Shown here: piece after piece, positions 17,279-26,384 of the stretch
Position numbering within the stretch: the stretch's first letter is position 1
Layout: the number at the start of each line of letters is the position of its first letter
Assembly: GCA_020723205.1 (NCBI GenBank)
Contig: DYJF01000015.1
Span: 1-38,371, forward strand
Direction: 5' to 3'
DNA from: Bdellovibrio sp.
GTDB taxonomy: Bacteria; UBA10199; 2-02-FULL-44-16; DYJF01
Length of the DNA: 38,371 bases
Position numbers and translations under genes: made by a program
Notes under the pieces: generated by a model
Databases searched by the model: none
What the model was told of the DNA's origin: nothing
What the model saw: only the letters and a program-made list of their open reading frames with translations

Positions 17279-18640
17279 TTATGCTGATGGTCTTTCGGCC
17301 GGTTGTTCGGCCGGTCTCAAAAATGCGGTGAGGGTAGCCCTGTAATCGAAGTTCTCCTGTAGCCCGCGCCTTCTCTCGACGAAATAGAAGACCGTGCCGA
17401 TAGCCGTCCATATCACTAAAGGAATGGGCAGCGGGTTCGGTATCTTTGCGTATAGGACCGTGAGCATCATGATCGAGACCGCGCCGGCCGCTGCCACAAG
17501 ATACTTGTTCAACCTGTACGGCACCTGTTTCCAGAGGTCTTCGTTAACGAAGGGCAGGCACATCATAGCGAAGCACTCCGTTCCGTAGAGGATTATCATC
17601 GCCTGCATCGAGATGCCGATCAGATATCCCACCGTTTTGGTCCAGATAAGTATGATCGCCAGCACGAGATTTATGGTCAGACTGATGTGGGGCGTGCTGT
17701 AACGTCTGTTGAGCCGCGAAAGCGCGCGCGGCGCTATCCTGTCCTCGGAGAAGGCAAAGAGGATGCGCGACGGGACCATCATGCACGCGTTTATCGTCGT
17801 GAGGAAGGCCATTAAGGCGCCGGTCGTCACGATGATTGTCCCGATACCTGGCGGCAGAAACGCTTTGGACGCCTCAACCAGCGGCGCCTGCGAGCCGATG
17901 AGAATTTCGTACGGTGTCGTTCCGAACGCCACGGTGGATATGCCGATATAGATGACGATTGATGTGCAGATGCCGAAGAAAAATATTTTTGGCAAAGAAT
18001 GTCTTGCGTCCTTCGTCTCGCCTGCGGTCTGCGAAAGCGCGTCGAATCCGGCGTAGGCGAAGAACAGGATGGGAAGCGCCTTCAGGAAACCCGGCATTCC
18101 CTGTGGCATGAACGGCGTGAAATTTGCGGTCCTTACCGCAAAGAGTCCCGGCACGATCAGCATTGCAACTGCGAGGAGCAGTACCCAGAACATGGAGCTC
18201 TGCATCCGCCCGAAGTGCTTAACGCCGGTGAGATTTATAAGATAAAAGATAAGGAGGCATATCGTGGCGGCAACGCGCGGCTCTATCGCCGGCACGATGG
18301 CCTGAAGATACCGTCCGACGGAGATGGAGAGGACGCTTAGCACGCCGAGATACGTCACCCACGTGAGCCACATGACGATGAATCCGGGAAAGTGGTTCTT
18401 GAGCGTGCGGCTTATGTGAACGTAGGCGCCGCCCGTCAAGTTCCCTAGCGATGTGCTCTGGAACAATATGTAAGGAAAAGCAAGAAGCAGCGTGAAGGGG
18501 CCCAGCAGCAGATACGCGAGCACGGAAGACGGTCCGGCGTCCCTGCCCGCCTCTCCGATGGCCACGAAGATGCCGGAGCCGACCATCATGCCGACTATCG
18601 TTGCGAAGTTGTCCAGTTTTGAAAGGTCTCTTTTAAGCAT
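17279..18640 (-). CDS. APC-superfamily amino acid permease
   Basis: VGMMVGSGIFVAIGEAGRDAGPSSVLAYLLLGPFTLL..., ~12 hydrophobic helices, FFAYAGFDALSQTAGETKDARHSLPK. Confidence 0.9.
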   Translation of the reverse strand: MLKRDLSKLDNFATIVGMMVGSGIFVAIGEAGRDAGPSSVLAYLLLGPFTLLLAFPYILFQSTSLGNLTGGAYVHISRTLKNHFPGFIVMWLTWVTYLGVLSVLSISVGRYLQAIVPAIEPRVAATICLLIFYLINLTGVKHFGRMQSSMFWVLLLAVAMLIVPGLFAVRTANFTPFMPQGMPGFLKALPILFFAYAGFDALSQTAGETKDARHSLPKIFFFGICTSIVIYIGISTVAFGTTPYEILIGSQAPLVEASKAFLPPGIGTIIVTTGALMAFLTTINACMMVPSRILFAFSEDRIAPRALSRLNRRYSTPHISLTINLVLAIILIWTKTVGYLIGISMQAMIILYGTECFAMMCLPFVNEDLWKQVPYRLNKYLVAAAGAVSIMMLTVLYAKIPNPLPIPLVIWTAIGTVFYFVERRRGLQENFDYRATLTAFLRPAEQPAERPSA

Positions 18641-18703
18641 GTGGCAATCCCTATCGTAGAAGAGCGACGCCTTTCAAGTATTTATTGAGCCGTAGACAAA
18701 AAA

Positions 18704-18728
18704 AGAGGGACGGCTCCTCCGTCCCTCT
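18704..18728 (-). terminator. Rho-independent terminator downstream of beta-barrel gene
   Basis: GAGGGACGG-ctcct-CCGTCCCTC stem, followed on the minus strand by TTTTTTT. Confidence 0.87.
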
Positions 18729-18760
18729 CGGATACGCCTCAAAACACCGTTTTTAGCCGT

Positions 18761-19441
18761 CTAGAAGTGGTATCCAACCATTCCCACGAGCGAGAACATC
18801 GGCGTAAACCCGCCGTTGACGAGCTTCGTGTTGACCCCAGCGATCGTCTTGTAATAGCTCTGCATGAACATCAGGTCCTCCGTGATGTCGATGCCCACCC
18901 AGATGCGGTCGATGATGAGCGTCTCAAGGCCCCCGCCGACCGCTATGCCGCCGCCCCATGCGCCGATCTTGTTGCCGTTCGTTGGTGCGTTGACGTAGAG
19001 CGCATGCGCCGTGCCGCCCAGCTTGAGGTACGGGATGATCTTCCACTTGTTCGGCTGCCAGCCGGCGTGCATGAAGTAGGGGAGCGTGCCGCGCGCGGCA
19101 AGCCGGATCTTGATCTCGTGCTCGCGGGCACTTTCAGTCGGGTAGTTCACAGTCCCGTCGCCCACCGTGTCGGAGGCAAAGCCGTACTGGAACTGCATCA
19201 TTGGTCCTATCCAGTCCGCGATATCGTAGCCCAGCGAGAGACCGACCGCCGGTATGAACGTTCCGTCGAAAGAACGGTTCGTCTGGACGTTCGTGTCGTG
19301 GCCGACCTGCGTCATGCCGCCCATGGCGGTGATCCAGAACCCCTTGTGCCAGCCCTTGTCAGGGAACTTGATCCTTTCCGCAGAGGCGGTGGTGCTGATC
19401 ACCGCCGTAGCGACGATCGCCAACATCAAAATTTTCTTCAT
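18761..19441 (-). CDS. Outer-membrane beta-barrel protein (hypothetical), paralog of 15661-16314
   Basis: Signal peptide MKKILMLAIVATAVISTTASA; GMTQVGHDTNVQT...FIPAVGLSLGYDIADWIG aligns by eye with ALTQVSYDKDEQT...FEPAIGLTFGWNIWDYF of the other copy; ends VGMVGYHF. Confidence 0.8.
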   Translation of the reverse strand: MKKILMLAIVATAVISTTASAERIKFPDKGWHKGFWITAMGGMTQVGHDTNVQTNRSFDGTFIPAVGLSLGYDIADWIGPMMQFQYGFASDTVGDGTVNYPTESAREHEIKIRLAARGTLPYFMHAGWQPNKWKIIPYLKLGGTAHALYVNAPTNGNKIGAWGGGIAVGGGLETLIIDRIWVGIDITEDLMFMQSYYKTIAGVNTKLVNGGFTPMFSLVGMVGYHF

Positions 19442-19506
19442 GGGTCCCCCCCTTGGTGATTATTAGCGACCTTTTACTTGAAGCGCAGATATTGTCAAGA
19501 AAGAGA

Positions 19507-19538
19507 AAAGGGCCCGCACGCGGGAGCGCGGGCCCTTT
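19507..19538 (-). terminator. Rho-independent terminator downstream of hcp
   Basis: AAAGGGCCCGC...GCGGGCCCTTT stem, followed on the minus strand by TCTCTTTCTT. Confidence 0.82.
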
Positions 19539-19549
19539 GTCAGTGCGGA

Positions 19550-21205
19550 TTATCCGAGTATTGCCTTGAGGTCATCCTTCGCGTTCGTGATAGGCATGAT
19601 GTTGAAGTTCTCGATCAAGACCTTGAGGACGTTGGGCGTCACGAACGCCGGAAGCGACGGCCCTATACGCATATTTTTGATGCCGAGGTGGAGCAACGTG
19701 AGGAGGATGCAGACCGCCTTCTGCTCGTACCATGAAAGGATGATAGAGAGAGGCAGGTCGTTCACGGAACAGTTGAAGGCCTTCGAGAGCGCGACCGCGA
19801 CCTGGATGGCCGAATAGGAATCGTTGCACTGGCCGCAATCGAGAAGTCTGGGAATGCCGCCGATCTCACCGAACTCCATCTTGTTGAAGCGGTATTTTCC
19901 GCAGGCGAGCGTCAATATCACGCAGTCCTTCGGGACCGATTCGGCGAACTCCGTGTAATAATTCCTGCCGCTCTTCGCACCGTCGCAGCCGCCGATCAAA
20001 AAGAAGCGCTTGATGGCGCCGCTCTTTACCGCCTCGACCACCTTGCCTGCTACTCCCATCACCGTGTTGTGGCCGAATCCGACCGTTATATGTTTTTCCG
20101 GTTCGTCGGCGGTGAAACCCTCCGCCTTGAGCGCGGCGTCGATCACGGGCCCAAAGTTGCCGTCGTATATATGCGTGACCCCCGGCCATGCGACGAGTCC
20201 GCTCGTGAATATCCTGTCATTATAGGTATTCTGCGGTCTTTGAATGCAGTTGGTGGTCATGAGGATGGCCCCCGGGAATTTGGCGAACTCCTTCTGCTGG
20301 TCCTGCCACGCGCCGCCGTAGTTGCCTACCAGGTGTTTGTATTTTTTGAGTTGTGGATATGCATGGCAGGGCAGCATCTCGCCGTGCGTGTAAACGTTGA
20401 TGCCCTTCCCCTCCGTCTGCTTTGAGAGGCCGTCCAAATCCTTCAAGTCGTGGCCGGAGACCAGTATCGCCTTCCCTTTGACGGGAGTGATGCGGACGTT
20501 CGTCGGAACCGGATGGCCGTAAGTTCCGGTGTTCGCGCTGTCCAAAAGCTCCAATACCTTGAGGTTCACCTCGCCGCATTTCAGGACCTTGGCCGTCAGT
20601 TCGCCGGCATCGGCCGGATCAGAGGCAAGAAAATCGAGCGCCTCGTGGAAGAACGCATACACGTCGTCATCCTCTTTCCCCAGAATATGCGCGTGGTCGG
20701 CGTAGGCAGCCATGCCTTTAAGTCCGTATGTCAGAAGTTCCTGAAGGCCGGTCGCGTCCGCGCCCAGCGACTCCATGCGCTTGGTTATGGGGATCTCTCT
20801 TCCCTGTTCGATAAGTCCGCCCAGGTCGTTCGCCAGTGTCAGCGCAGCGCGGCCCGTGAGCTTCTCTGGTTCTTTGCCGGCCCTTCTGGCCGCATCCTCG
20901 TACAAACGCTTTGCCTTCTCGCGGAGCGCGGGCAGACGCCTCAAGATTTTTTCATATCTTGAGGGATCGAAGTTGACGTTCGTGACCGTGGAGAAGAGGG
21001 CCTCGATCACGAATACGTCGACATCGCGGTCCTTCACGCCGAGCTTTCTTGCGCGGTTAGCATACTGCGAAAGCCCCTTCGTAGCGTACATCGTGAGGTC
21101 GATGAGGGCCGAAACGTCGGGGTCCTTTCCGCACACTCCCTGCACCGTGCAGCCGGTTCCCTTGGCCGTCTGCTCGCACTGATAACAGAACATCTTATTT
21201 TCCAT
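19550..21205 (-). CDS. hcp: Hydroxylamine reductase / hybrid cluster protein
   Basis: MFCYQCEQTAKGTGCTVQGVCGKDPD, GHPVPTNVRITPVKGKAILVSGHDLKDL, THGEMLPCHAYPQLKKYKHLVGNYGGAWQDQ, LDCGQCNDSYSAI. Confidence 0.97.
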   Translation of the reverse strand: MENKMFCYQCEQTAKGTGCTVQGVCGKDPDVSALIDLTMYATKGLSQYANRARKLGVKDRDVDVFVIEALFSTVTNVNFDPSRYEKILRRLPALREKAKRLYEDAARRAGKEPEKLTGRAALTLANDLGGLIEQGREIPITKRMESLGADATGLQELLTYGLKGMAAYADHAHILGKEDDDVYAFFHEALDFLASDPADAGELTAKVLKCGEVNLKVLELLDSANTGTYGHPVPTNVRITPVKGKAILVSGHDLKDLDGLSKQTEGKGINVYTHGEMLPCHAYPQLKKYKHLVGNYGGAWQDQQKEFAKFPGAILMTTNCIQRPQNTYNDRIFTSGLVAWPGVTHIYDGNFGPVIDAALKAEGFTADEPEKHITVGFGHNTVMGVAGKVVEAVKSGAIKRFFLIGGCDGAKSGRNYYTEFAESVPKDCVILTLACGKYRFNKMEFGEIGGIPRLLDCGQCNDSYSAIQVAVALSKAFNCSVNDLPLSIILSWYEQKAVCILLTLLHLGIKNMRIGPSLPAFVTPNVLKVLIENFNIMPITNAKDDLKAILG

Positions 21206-21225
21206 GGCACTCCTCCTTTGTTAAG

Positions 21226-21300
21226 TTCCCCTCCTTTGCAAGAAGGGGAAGGGGATGTAGATCTACCCCACCCTTACCCTCCCTTTACAAAGGGGAGGGA
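21226..21300 (+). repeat. Palindromic element family 1, copy B (between TIGR02757 gene and hcp)
   Basis: ttCCCCTCCTTtgcAAGAAGGGGaaggggatGTAGATCTACcccacccttaccCTCCCTTTacaAAGGGGAGGGag; same orientation as copies A and C. Confidence 0.93.
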
Positions 21301-22084
21301 GTTTGCCCAAGTCATTTCTGATTCCGAATCTGGTCAACGTGAAATCGTATTTGACCGGATCTTCCGGCGCTATCTTGGCGAACGCGCTCGTTATTTCGAT
21401 CGCCGTCTTGAGGTTCGCCTGTTTCCTCTTAGTGAGGCCCAGCTCCCTCGCGATCCTGTGCATGTGCGTGTCAAGCGGCACGATGAGTTTCGACGCGGGG
21501 ACCTTTTTCCATCCTCCCGGATCCACTTCGTCCTTCCTCACCATCCATCTCAAAAAAAGATTCAGCCGTTTGCACGCGCTTTTCTTTTCCGGCGGAGGAA
21601 CGAGGCCTAAGCACACCTTATCGTTCGAGCGAAGCATGGAACCTCCGCACAATTCTTTTACGAACACGGTCAACGCCGGTATGACGGTATCGTGTTCATC
21701 CCTCAATCCCGTCAAGAAGCATCTTTCAAGCGAGCCGTGATCCTCAATCACGGATCTCGTTCCGACTAGCAGGCATGATATGTCGTGGCCGGTGGTGAAG
21801 CGGTGTTTGAATCCCTTAAACGCACTTTTTATCCCCCTATCTGTGGTCCTTTTCAAATAGACGGAAGGTGAGGGCTGCATCTTGTCGAGAACCGCCGAGA
21901 CGCTCTTGAGTATCTGTCTCACGCGCCCATATGCGAGCGACGATGCGATAAGGGCCGCGATCTCGCGGTCGCGCACGTCGCTGAAAGCGTACAGGAACTC
22001 GATCGGATCCGGATGCACGAATTCCCTGCGGTTGTATCTCCGATAGAGCTTTTCAAGCGTACGCCTGTGCACATTGACGGTCAT
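21263..22084 (-). CDS. TIGR02757 (DUF2400) family protein; C-terminus and stop codon inside palindromic element B
   Basis: YNRREFVHPDPIEFLYAFSDVRDREIAALIASSLAYGRVRQILKSV; RLNLFLRWMVRKDEVDPGGW; DTHMHRIARELGLTKRKQANLKTAIEIT. Confidence 0.9.
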   Translation of the reverse strand: MTVNVHRRTLEKLYRRYNRREFVHPDPIEFLYAFSDVRDREIAALIASSLAYGRVRQILKSVSAVLDKMQPSPSVYLKRTTDRGIKSAFKGFKHRFTTGHDISCLLVGTRSVIEDHGSLERCFLTGLRDEHDTVIPALTVFVKELCGGSMLRSNDKVCLGLVPPPEKKSACKRLNLFLRWMVRKDEVDPGGWKKVPASKLIVPLDTHMHRIARELGLTKRKQANLKTAIEITSAFAKIAPEDPVKYDFTLTRFGIRNDLGKLPPLCKGRVRVG

Positions 22085-22779
22085 TTTATCGTGCCATCCA
22101 GATTGATTATCGTCATGTTAAGGGCGATGTCTTTGCCCGAATTTTCGACCGCCCTTTGCGCGATCGCGCCTAAGCCGCTGCAGCACGGGACCTCCATCAT
22201 CACCACCTCGATCGATCTTAAGTCGTTTGTCTTTATTATCTGAACGAGTTTTTCGAGGTACGGGCCGGTATCATCCAGCTTCGGGCAGGCGATGGCAATG
22301 CTCTTTCCTTTCATTATATCGCCGTGCATATCCGCATAAGCGAAGGCCGTGCAATCGGCGAGCAGGACAAGGTCGGCGTTCTTGAGATACGGCGCGTGCG
22401 GCGGGATGAGATGCAATTGAACGGGCCACTGTCGCAGCTCCGATGCCCTCCGTTCGCTTGATACGCCTCGCGCTGCGACGGGTCGGACCTCCCTTACCAT
22501 TGTGCCCGGGCAGCCGCAGGGGAGGGCGGGCGCCCTCGTGTGTTCGGCGTGTTTCTTCGTCTCCTTCTCGTCGAACGCCTGCGCCTCGCGCTCTTCAATC
22601 GTCAGCGCGCCCAGCGGGCAAAAGCCGATGCAGGCGCCGAGCCCGTCGCAGTATGTCTCGCTTATGAGCTTCGCCTTGCCGTTCACTATCCGTATCGCGC
22701 CCTCGGCGCAGGCCGTCGCGCAGAGTCCGCAGCCGTTGCATTTCGCCTCATCGATCCTGATTATCTTTCTTTCAGTCAT
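22081..22779 (-). CDS. 4Fe-4S dicluster-type iron-sulfur protein
   Basis: CNGCGLCATACAEGAI and CDGLGACIGFCPLGAL cluster motifs; CGCPGTM; VPCCSGLGAIAQRA. Start trimmed to MTERKIIRIDEAKC. Confidence 0.87.
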   Translation of the reverse strand: MTERKIIRIDEAKCNGCGLCATACAEGAIRIVNGKAKLISETYCDGLGACIGFCPLGALTIEEREAQAFDEKETKKHAEHTRAPALPCGCPGTMVREVRPVAARGVSSERRASELRQWPVQLHLIPPHAPYLKNADLVLLADCTAFAYADMHGDIMKGKSIAIACPKLDDTGPYLEKLVQIIKTNDLRSIEVVMMEVPCCSGLGAIAQRAVENSGKDIALNMTIINLDGTIK

Positions 22780-23200
22780 TGCCGTCACCTTTGAACGCCT
22801 CGCCAAGTTGTGTGAGATTTTTTTGCGACAGGTAATCCAAAACTTCTTTGTTCACGTTGTCCACGAGATTTCCAAGGATACATTTCTTGTCGCGGCAGAC
22901 CGGCGTTCCCAAAAGGCAGCTGCCCGGCTGCATGCGCCCTTCGATGGATTCGTAGACATCGAGCAGCGAGATCTGATCGGGCGATTTGGAGAGCAGAAAT
23001 CCGCCGTTCGGCCCGCGGATCGATCTTATGAGTCCCGCTTTCACGAGGCGCTGGAGGACCTTCATTAGATGTGCGTCCGACACCTTGAGAGTTGCTATGA
23101 TCTCCCTGCTTGTGATGAGCCGTCCGTGATTGGCGGCAAGGTACGACATGGAATGGAGGGCGATAGACGCGGCCTCGGATATTCTTAAAGTTGTTGACAT
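22772..23200 (-). CDS. Rrf2-family transcriptional regulator with Cys triad (candidate Fe-S/NO sensor)
   Basis: STTLRISEAASIALHSMSYLAANHGRLITSREIIATLKVSDAHLMKVLQRLVKAGLIRSIRGPNGGFLL (Rrf2 wHTH), SCLLGTPVCRDKKC. Confidence 0.93.
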   Translation of the reverse strand: MSTTLRISEAASIALHSMSYLAANHGRLITSREIIATLKVSDAHLMKVLQRLVKAGLIRSIRGPNGGFLLSKSPDQISLLDVYESIEGRMQPGSCLLGTPVCRDKKCILGNLVDNVNKEVLDYLSQKNLTQLGEAFKGDGND

Positions 23201-23202
23201 GA

Positions 23203-23224
23203 TTGAATAAAACCCTTCATTCAA
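23203..23224. promoter_or_regulatory. Candidate operator, interrupted inverted repeat TTGAAT-N10-ATTCAA upstream of Rrf2 gene
   Basis: ttgaataaaacccttcattcaa directly upstream of the Rrf2 start codon (23200); a larger 9-bp inverted pair TGTTGACAT/ATGTCAACA flanks the region. Confidence 0.35.
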
Positions 23225-23328
23225 GTATTGTGGAACTCCAATACCAGAATAGATGTTTATGTCAACATATTAATTTGCGAAACTTATTTCTCAAGGGGGC
23301 GATAACTGGCGCAGTAAGGAAACATAAT

Positions 23329-24840
23329 ATGCCGATCCTGCCAGCTACTATGATGCCGGTTATGGGCCCGGCCATTCTCTTGCCCCGTGCCGCGGTCAGC
23401 AACGTCATACTTACGGCCACGAACCAGTTCTGTATGATGTCGCGCAGGCCGGACTTTTATCCGCGTCAGGGGAATCTGCAGCTCAATACGATCGCAGGCG
23501 CGCTTCGCGCGTCGGGTTTCGACAGGGTATCGGTCGTCGAGAGCGCAAGCGATAACGTCGCCGACCTTGAAGAGGACCGGAAGAACGTCGTCGATTATTT
23601 CGAGAGGTTGGGCGCGAGAGAGAAGGGGGCGATCATCGGCGTTTCGACGACGACCTCGGAGATCTACAAGTATCGTGAGTTGGCCGGCATATTGACGTCC
23701 GAATTTCCCGACGCCCAGATAATCGCGGGCGGAGCGCATTTCATACGGCAGCGAATAGACGGCCATATGGATCCCGTCGAGCATCTCTTAAGGTCGGGCC
23801 TCGCCCACGCCGTTCAGGTTGGCGACGCTCAAGGTTTTGTTGATCTCATCGTCAAGCACGGCGGCAGGAGGGAAGACGTCGAGAGCCCGGGCTTCTATCA
23901 GCTCGATCACGGGTCCGATCAGCTGATAGGAAGAGGTGTCGGCAGATATCCGAGAGCAGATTCCATTCCGTGCGATGTCACCAAAGGGAAAGCGACGTTG
24001 ACCACCCAGTTCGGCAGGACGTGCAATAACGGGTGCGATTTTTGCGCCGTGCCGAGGCGGCCAAGACCCTTCTTCTCGGCCGATGAGGTCGTGGACGGCA
24101 TGAGCAAGATCCTTGCGAACAGGAGACCGACGCATCTTCGCCTTTGCGATCCCAATCCGCTCGCTGCGGACACCATAGGATATTATAGAGAGATATTTGG
24201 GGCGCTCGACAAGCGGCATCCGACCGTCAAAGACGTCTATCTGGATCCTGCGGCGCTCGCCGTGGAAGAGAATTGGGAGAGCACGGCGGTCTTCCTCTTG
24301 AGAGGCATGTTCTGGTTCCACTTCGCCGGTCGTGATGCGGTCACGGAGGAAGATGCCGCCGTGATAGGGACAAGATATCTGGGAAGGGTCAAGGACCAGA
24401 AGATGCTCGACGGCGAGCGGGAGGCGCTGTTCAGGTTGATAAGAACGTTGAAGGGGCTGCACAAGCACAGGGGTGCGCCGATACCGTTCGGTTTGACGCT
24501 CTCTTACATAATAACACCGATGGAAAATAGAGACACTGCGCAGGCGAAGTATGACGACATCATGTCTTTTCTGTCGCATTCCGACGATCTGGTGGGCGTC
24601 GATATAGAGATCAGTCCCCTGATGCCCTACCCCGGGACGAAGATCAGGAAAAAGTATGCCGCGGTCATCGATATGGAGGAGTTCGATTTCGGCCGTGATA
24701 CCGGGGACAGTATCTCGCCTTGGAAAAAGGACGCCGGCTCCGGTGTCAAGTTCCTAAGACGCGCTCTCCTCCTCGATAGAAGATACGGTTCCAAGGTGAT
24801 GATGGAGGAGTTCAGAAAAGCCGTCGACGAGTCCTTTTAG
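23329..24840 (+). CDS. B12-binding-domain radical SAM protein
   Basis: FGRTCNNGCDFCAVP (CxxxCxxC), B12-domain-like GVSTTTSEIYKYRELAGILTSEFPDAQIIAGGAHF; SD AAGGA before ATG 23329. Confidence 0.87.
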   Translation: MPILPATMMPVMGPAILLPRAAVSNVILTATNQFCMMSRRPDFYPRQGNLQLNTIAGALRASGFDRVSVVESASDNVADLEEDRKNVVDYFERLGAREKGAIIGVSTTTSEIYKYRELAGILTSEFPDAQIIAGGAHFIRQRIDGHMDPVEHLLRSGLAHAVQVGDAQGFVDLIVKHGGRREDVESPGFYQLDHGSDQLIGRGVGRYPRADSIPCDVTKGKATLTTQFGRTCNNGCDFCAVPRRPRPFFSADEVVDGMSKILANRRPTHLRLCDPNPLAADTIGYYREIFGALDKRHPTVKDVYLDPAALAVEENWESTAVFLLRGMFWFHFAGRDAVTEEDAAVIGTRYLGRVKDQKMLDGEREALFRLIRTLKGLHKHRGAPIPFGLTLSYIITPMENRDTAQAKYDDIMSFLSHSDDLVGVDIEISPLMPYPGTKIRKKYAAVIDMEEFDFGRDTGDSISPWKKDAGSGVKFLRRALLLDRRYGSKVMMEEFRKAVDESF

Positions 24841-24935
24841 CCCCCTTCGCTGAAATATATCCTTGATAATTCCCGCGATCTTGTACGAAGATGACGCCCG
24901 GCATCACGAACGGTGCAGAGTCAATAGGGGGGTAT

Positions 24936-25547
24936 ATGAAAATTCACGTCATTTTCTACAGCATGTACGGGCACATCTATAAAATGGCGGAGGCGGTTGC
25001 AGGGGGGGCGGGCGGCGTCAAGGGCGCGGAGGTGAAGCTCTTTCAAGTGGCCGAAACGCTGCCGGACGATCTCGTGTCGAAGCTGGGCGGGACAGAGACA
25101 AAGAAGAAGTTTGCGCATATCCCTGTGGCGACGGTTGACGATCTCGCAGCGGCGGACGCGGTCATATTCGGCACACCTACGCGCTTCGGTATGATGTGCC
25201 AGCAGATGCGTGCGTTTCTCGACGCGACCGGCGGGCTGTGGGCCAAGGGGGCGCTCATAGGGAAGATCGGGAGCGTGTTCACATCGAGCGGCACGCAGCA
25301 CGGCGGGCAGGAATCCACGATCCTCTCCTTCCACACGACCCTCCTGCATCAGGGAATGGTGATCGTGGGCGTCCCGTATTCGGAGCAGAGGCAGATGACG
25401 GTTTCCGAGATATCCGGTGGGAGTCCGTACGGTTCTTCAACGATCGCTGGACCCGACGGAAGCAGACAACCGACGGAAAACGAGCTCGCCATCGCGAAGT
25501 TTCAGGGAAAACATGTGGCGGAGATCGCAAAGAGGATGTTCGTCTGA
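24936..25547 (+). CDS. wrbA: NAD(P)H:quinone oxidoreductase, type IV (WrbA family flavodoxin-like)
   Basis: [74 protein letters not shown]. Confidence 0.95.
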   Translation: MKIHVIFYSMYGHIYKMAEAVAGGAGGVKGAEVKLFQVAETLPDDLVSKLGGTETKKKFAHIPVATVDDLAAADAVIFGTPTRFGMMCQQMRAFLDATGGLWAKGALIGKIGSVFTSSGTQHGGQESTILSFHTTLLHQGMVIVGVPYSEQRQMTVSEISGGSPYGSSTIAGPDGSRQPTENELAIAKFQGKHVAEIAKRMFV

Positions 25548-25565
25548 TCTTCAAAAGGAGAGACA

Positions 25566-26384
25566 ATGAAGAACATCAAAAGGATTTTGCTTTTCATCGT
25601 GCCGCTTGTTCTTTGCGGTTGCCTTGAGGTCAAACAGAACATCGTCGTGAACAGCGACGGCAGCGGAAAGATAATCGAGACGGTGATGATGTCCAAGGCC
25701 ATGCTCAAAGAGCTGAACAACATCTTCTCCGGCCTCGGTTCCGAAAAGGGGAAGAAACGCGAAAAGATCGATATCTACGATAAGAAAAAGCTCGAGGCGG
25801 ATGCCGCGCAATACGGTCCCGACGTCAGATACGTTTCGAGCAAAAAGCTCTCCACGAAGACGAAAGAGGGTTATCAGGTCGAGTATGCCTTCAAGGATAT
25901 AAATAATTTAAGGATCAACCAGAACCCGGGAGATAAGGGGCCGAAGACCTCAAAGGACGAGAAATCCGATGCCAAGCAGGAAAATATCATGTTCAAGTTC
26001 GAAAAGGGCGATCCGGCCACACTCGTCGTGAGTTTCCCGCCCATGGTGAAGCCCTCGAAGGAAAAGAAGCAGAAGAGCGTCAGGAAGGATAAAGAGGCGG
26101 AAAAGAAGGAAATGGACGAGATGCGCCTGATGTTCCGTGACATGTATATAGGAATCACGGTCGAGCCGGCAGGGGATATAGTGGAGACCGACGCCACCTA
26201 TCGGGATGGGAACACTGTCACGCTGCTGGAGATAGATTTTGCGAAGCTCGTCGAGAACGAGAAGGAGTTCGAGAAGTTTGCGCAAAAGGAGCCGGAGACC
26301 GTCGAGGAGACGAAAACCCTGCTCAAAAACCTGCCCGGATTCAAGGTGGAAATGAATAGGAAGGTGGTCGTAAAGTTTAAATAG
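25566..26384 (+). CDS. Putative lipoprotein of unknown function, Lys/Glu-rich
   Basis: MKNIKRILLFIVPLVLCGCLEVKQNIVVNSDGSGKIIETVMMSK: LCGC lipobox, repeated IVVNSDGSG-like N-terminal domain. Confidence 0.8.
   Translation: MKNIKRILLFIVPLVLCGCLEVKQNIVVNSDGSGKIIETVMMSKAMLKELNNIFSGLGSEKGKKREKIDIYDKKKLEADAAQYGPDVRYVSSKKLSTKTKEGYQVEYAFKDINNLRINQNPGDKGPKTSKDEKSDAKQENIMFKFEKGDPATLVVSFPPMVKPSKEKKQKSVRKDKEAEKKEMDEMRLMFRDMYIGITVEPAGDIVETDATYRDGNTVTLLEIDFAKLVENEKEFEKFAQKEPETVEETKTLLKNLPGFKVEMNRKVVVKFK

Noticed and set aside
16959-17411. 150-aa minus-strand ORF (…CAPGLTRTGDFLLRRQVLYPTELRARKTVGVIGFEPTTSWSQTKRSSQAELHP…)
   Set aside because: This is the antisense translation of tRNA-Pro and tRNA-Arg, a well-known spurious ORF type (GFEPTTSWSQTKRSSQAELHP).
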